NCBI RefSeq assembly: GCF_007665395.1
Contig: NZ_VDND01000013.1
Location: forward strand, 124,001 to 188,000
DNA from: Pseudomonas oryzihabitans
GTDB lineage: Bacteria > Pseudomonadota > Gammaproteobacteria > Pseudomonadales > Pseudomonadaceae
Direction: 5' to 3'
Length of the DNA stretch: 64,000 nt
Positions 62,934 through 64,000 of this stretch are shown here, in pieces; the stretch's first letter is position 1; every line of letters starts with the position of its first letter. The notes under the pieces were generated by a model. The model was not told the DNA's origin, did no database searches, and saw only the letters and a program-made list of their open reading frames with translations. A program made the translations under genes and the position numbers.

Positions 62934-63821
62934 TCAACGCCGGCGGGAATCTAGCAGCGCCTCGATCCGCTGGTCCTTCTCTGCCCAGAGCTCGCTGACC
63001 CACTGCTGGAAGTCGGCGCGAAAGTCCGCGTCCTCGCTGTAGTCACCCGCCCAGCGCGCCGGATCCAGAGAGCGCGCGCGGATGTCGATGATAACGCGTT
63101 TCACCCGCCCGCAGAGCAGGTCCCAGAAGCCGGGTACCCGGCCATCCGGATAGACCAGGGTGATGTCCAGCAGGGTATCCAGCTGCTCGCCCATGGCGGC
63201 GAGCACGAAGGCCATGCCACCGGCCTTGGGCTTGAGCAGGTGGCGGTAGGGCGAGCCCTGTTCGGCGTGCTTGGCCGCGGTGAAGCGGGTGCCTTCCAGG
63301 TAGTTGACGATGGTCACCGGGTGGCGGCGAAACTTTTCGCAGGCGCGGCGGGTGATGGCGAGATCCGCGCCCTTGAGCTCCGGGCGGCGGGCGACTTGCG
63401 CCCGGGTGTACCTCTTCATGAAGGGGTAATCCAGCGCCCACCAGGCCAGGCCGAGGAAGGGCACCCAGATGAGCTCCTTCTTCAGGAAGAACTTGAAGTA
63501 GGGCACCTTGCCATTGAAGGTCTCGATGAGCGCGGGAATGTCCACCCAGGACTGGTGGTTGCAGATGACCAGGTAGGAGCTGTCGCGCCTGAGCACCTCG
63601 GCGCCGCGGATGTCCCAGTGCGTCGGCGTCAGCCGGGCGAAGATAAGCTTGTTGAGTTCCGCCCAGAGCTCGGCGATGGCCGTGACCAGCCGCGAGCACA
63701 CGTCCCGCAGCGGAGTGACGGGCAGCAGCTTGATCAGGGCGAACAGCATCAGCGGGCCGATCAGGACGAGGGTATTGAGCAGGAGCAGGAAGGAGACGGC
63801 GATACCGGTCAGGAGGTGCAT
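62934..63821 (-). CDS. PlsC-type acyltransferase (YihG-like)
   Basis: 295 aa. Two N-terminal hydrophobic segments, catalytic HX4D in CNHQSWVD (about residue 88), substrate motif EGTR (about 175). The basic lysine/arginine-rich body fits a peripheral inner-membrane 1-acylglycerol-3-phosphate acyltransferase relative such as YihG. Likely alters phospholipid acyl composition. Same strand as the MFS gene. Confidence 0.87.
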   Translation of the reverse strand: MHLLTGIAVSFLLLLNTLVLIGPLMLFALIKLLPVTPLRDVCSRLVTAIAELWAELNKLIFARLTPTHWDIRGAEVLRRDSSYLVICNHQSWVDIPALIETFNGKVPYFKFFLKKELIWVPFLGLAWWALDYPFMKRYTRAQVARRPELKGADLAITRRACEKFRRHPVTIVNYLEGTRFTAAKHAEQGSPYRHLLKPKAGGMAFVLAAMGEQLDTLLDITLVYPDGRVPGFWDLLCGRVKRVIIDIRARSLDPARWAGDYSEDADFRADFQQWVSELWAEKDQRIEALLDSRRR

Positions 63822-63927
63822 GGATTCTCTCGTCTAGAACGGGGGGCGATAGTCTTTAGCGTGAGATGGCATTTTGCGATCATCTATTCCAGGGTGGCTG
63901 CTGCCAGGACGTTGCGAAGTGAACGCC

Positions 63928-64000
63928 ATGCTCAAGAAGGTTACCAGTGCCGAGGTCTGCCTCGGCATGTACATCCACGGGTTCGAGGGCAGCTGGATCG
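63928..64000 (+). CDS. Start of an HD-GYP-type (DUF3391) gene, cut by window
   Basis: Only 24 codons: MLKKVTSAEVCLGMYIHGFE, then GSWI. This V-x6-L-GMYIH-x4-GSW pattern is the N-terminus of DUF3391 domains, which precede HD-GYP c-di-GMP phosphodiesterase domains in Pseudomonas. Everything downstream is outside the window, so the catalytic domain is predicted, not seen. Confidence 0.6.
   Translation, partial: MLKKVTSAEVCLGMYIHGFEGSWI

Overview
This 64-kb window is chromosomal DNA from a GC-rich gammaproteobacterium, almost certainly a Pseudomonas. A member of the P. oryzihabitans/psychrotolerans lineage is my guess, but it is not proven by the sequence. The evidence is the gene content and order: typA-thiI-glnA-(two DUF4124 proteins)-ntrB-ntrC-(hypothetical)-trmL, and metK-ArsR/methyltransferase-tkt-epd-pgk-fba are both typical Pseudomonas neighbourhoods. 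An estA-type GDSL autotransporter and abundant Pseudomonas-style palindromic repeats agree with this. I see no transposase, integrase, phage gene, CRISPR array, rRNA or complete tRNA.

Layout: 1-2.6 kb holds cysQ (cut by the window edge) and nudE, divergent from yrfG and a LysR regulator. 2.7-5.8 kb is fdhD with a YdeP/FdhF-like molybdopterin oxidoreductase. 5.9-9.1 kb (minus) is a small PstS-like binding protein, a porin and a chemoreceptor. 9.4-15.3 kb has a nucleotidyltransferase, a luciferase-like oxidoreductase and trifunctional putA with GTTGCA operator motifs. 15.5-17.9 kb is a second FdhF-like enzyme. 17.9-29.4 kb is the nitrogen block: trmL, an unknown membrane protein, a candidate sigma54-driven small RNA, a 1-kb repeat region, ntrC-ntrB, two secreted DUF4124 proteins, glnA behind a sigma54/NtrC promoter, thiI and typA. 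29.9-36 kb has the esterase autotransporter, a polyamine-binding-protein/GGDEF-EAL pair resembling the Vibrio NspS-MbaA system, and a PAP2 phosphatase.

36.2-55.3 kb is the conserved metK-tkt-epd-pgk-fba region, apparently opened twice. A pqiA-pqiA-pqiB-pqiC operon sits before tkt. A minus-strand block (ogt, an Ada-AlkA fusion, and a complete class Ib ribonucleotide reductase operon nrdHIEF with two NrdR boxes) sits between tkt and epd. 55.4-64 kb carries a nucleoside hydrolase, SOS gene yebG with a LexA box, a MurJ-like flippase, a COG4091 dehydrogenase, a HAD phosphatase, a cold-shock gene, an MdtD-like exporter, a PlsC-type acyltransferase and the first codons of an HD-GYP-type gene.

Functional themes: nitrogen control (NtrBC, GlnA, putative sRNA, PutA), central carbon and methyl metabolism (Tkt, Epd, Pgk, Fba, MetK), DNA repair and dNTP supply (Ada-AlkA, Ogt, NrdHIEF, YebG) and c-di-GMP signalling. 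Intergenic space is rich in dispersed inverted repeats: seven GTAGGTTGGG elements, five CCCTCACCCC elements, a 120-bp tandem triplication and a 650-bp element bounded by perfect 29-bp inverted repeats. All conclusions come from reading the sequence; no database search was run.
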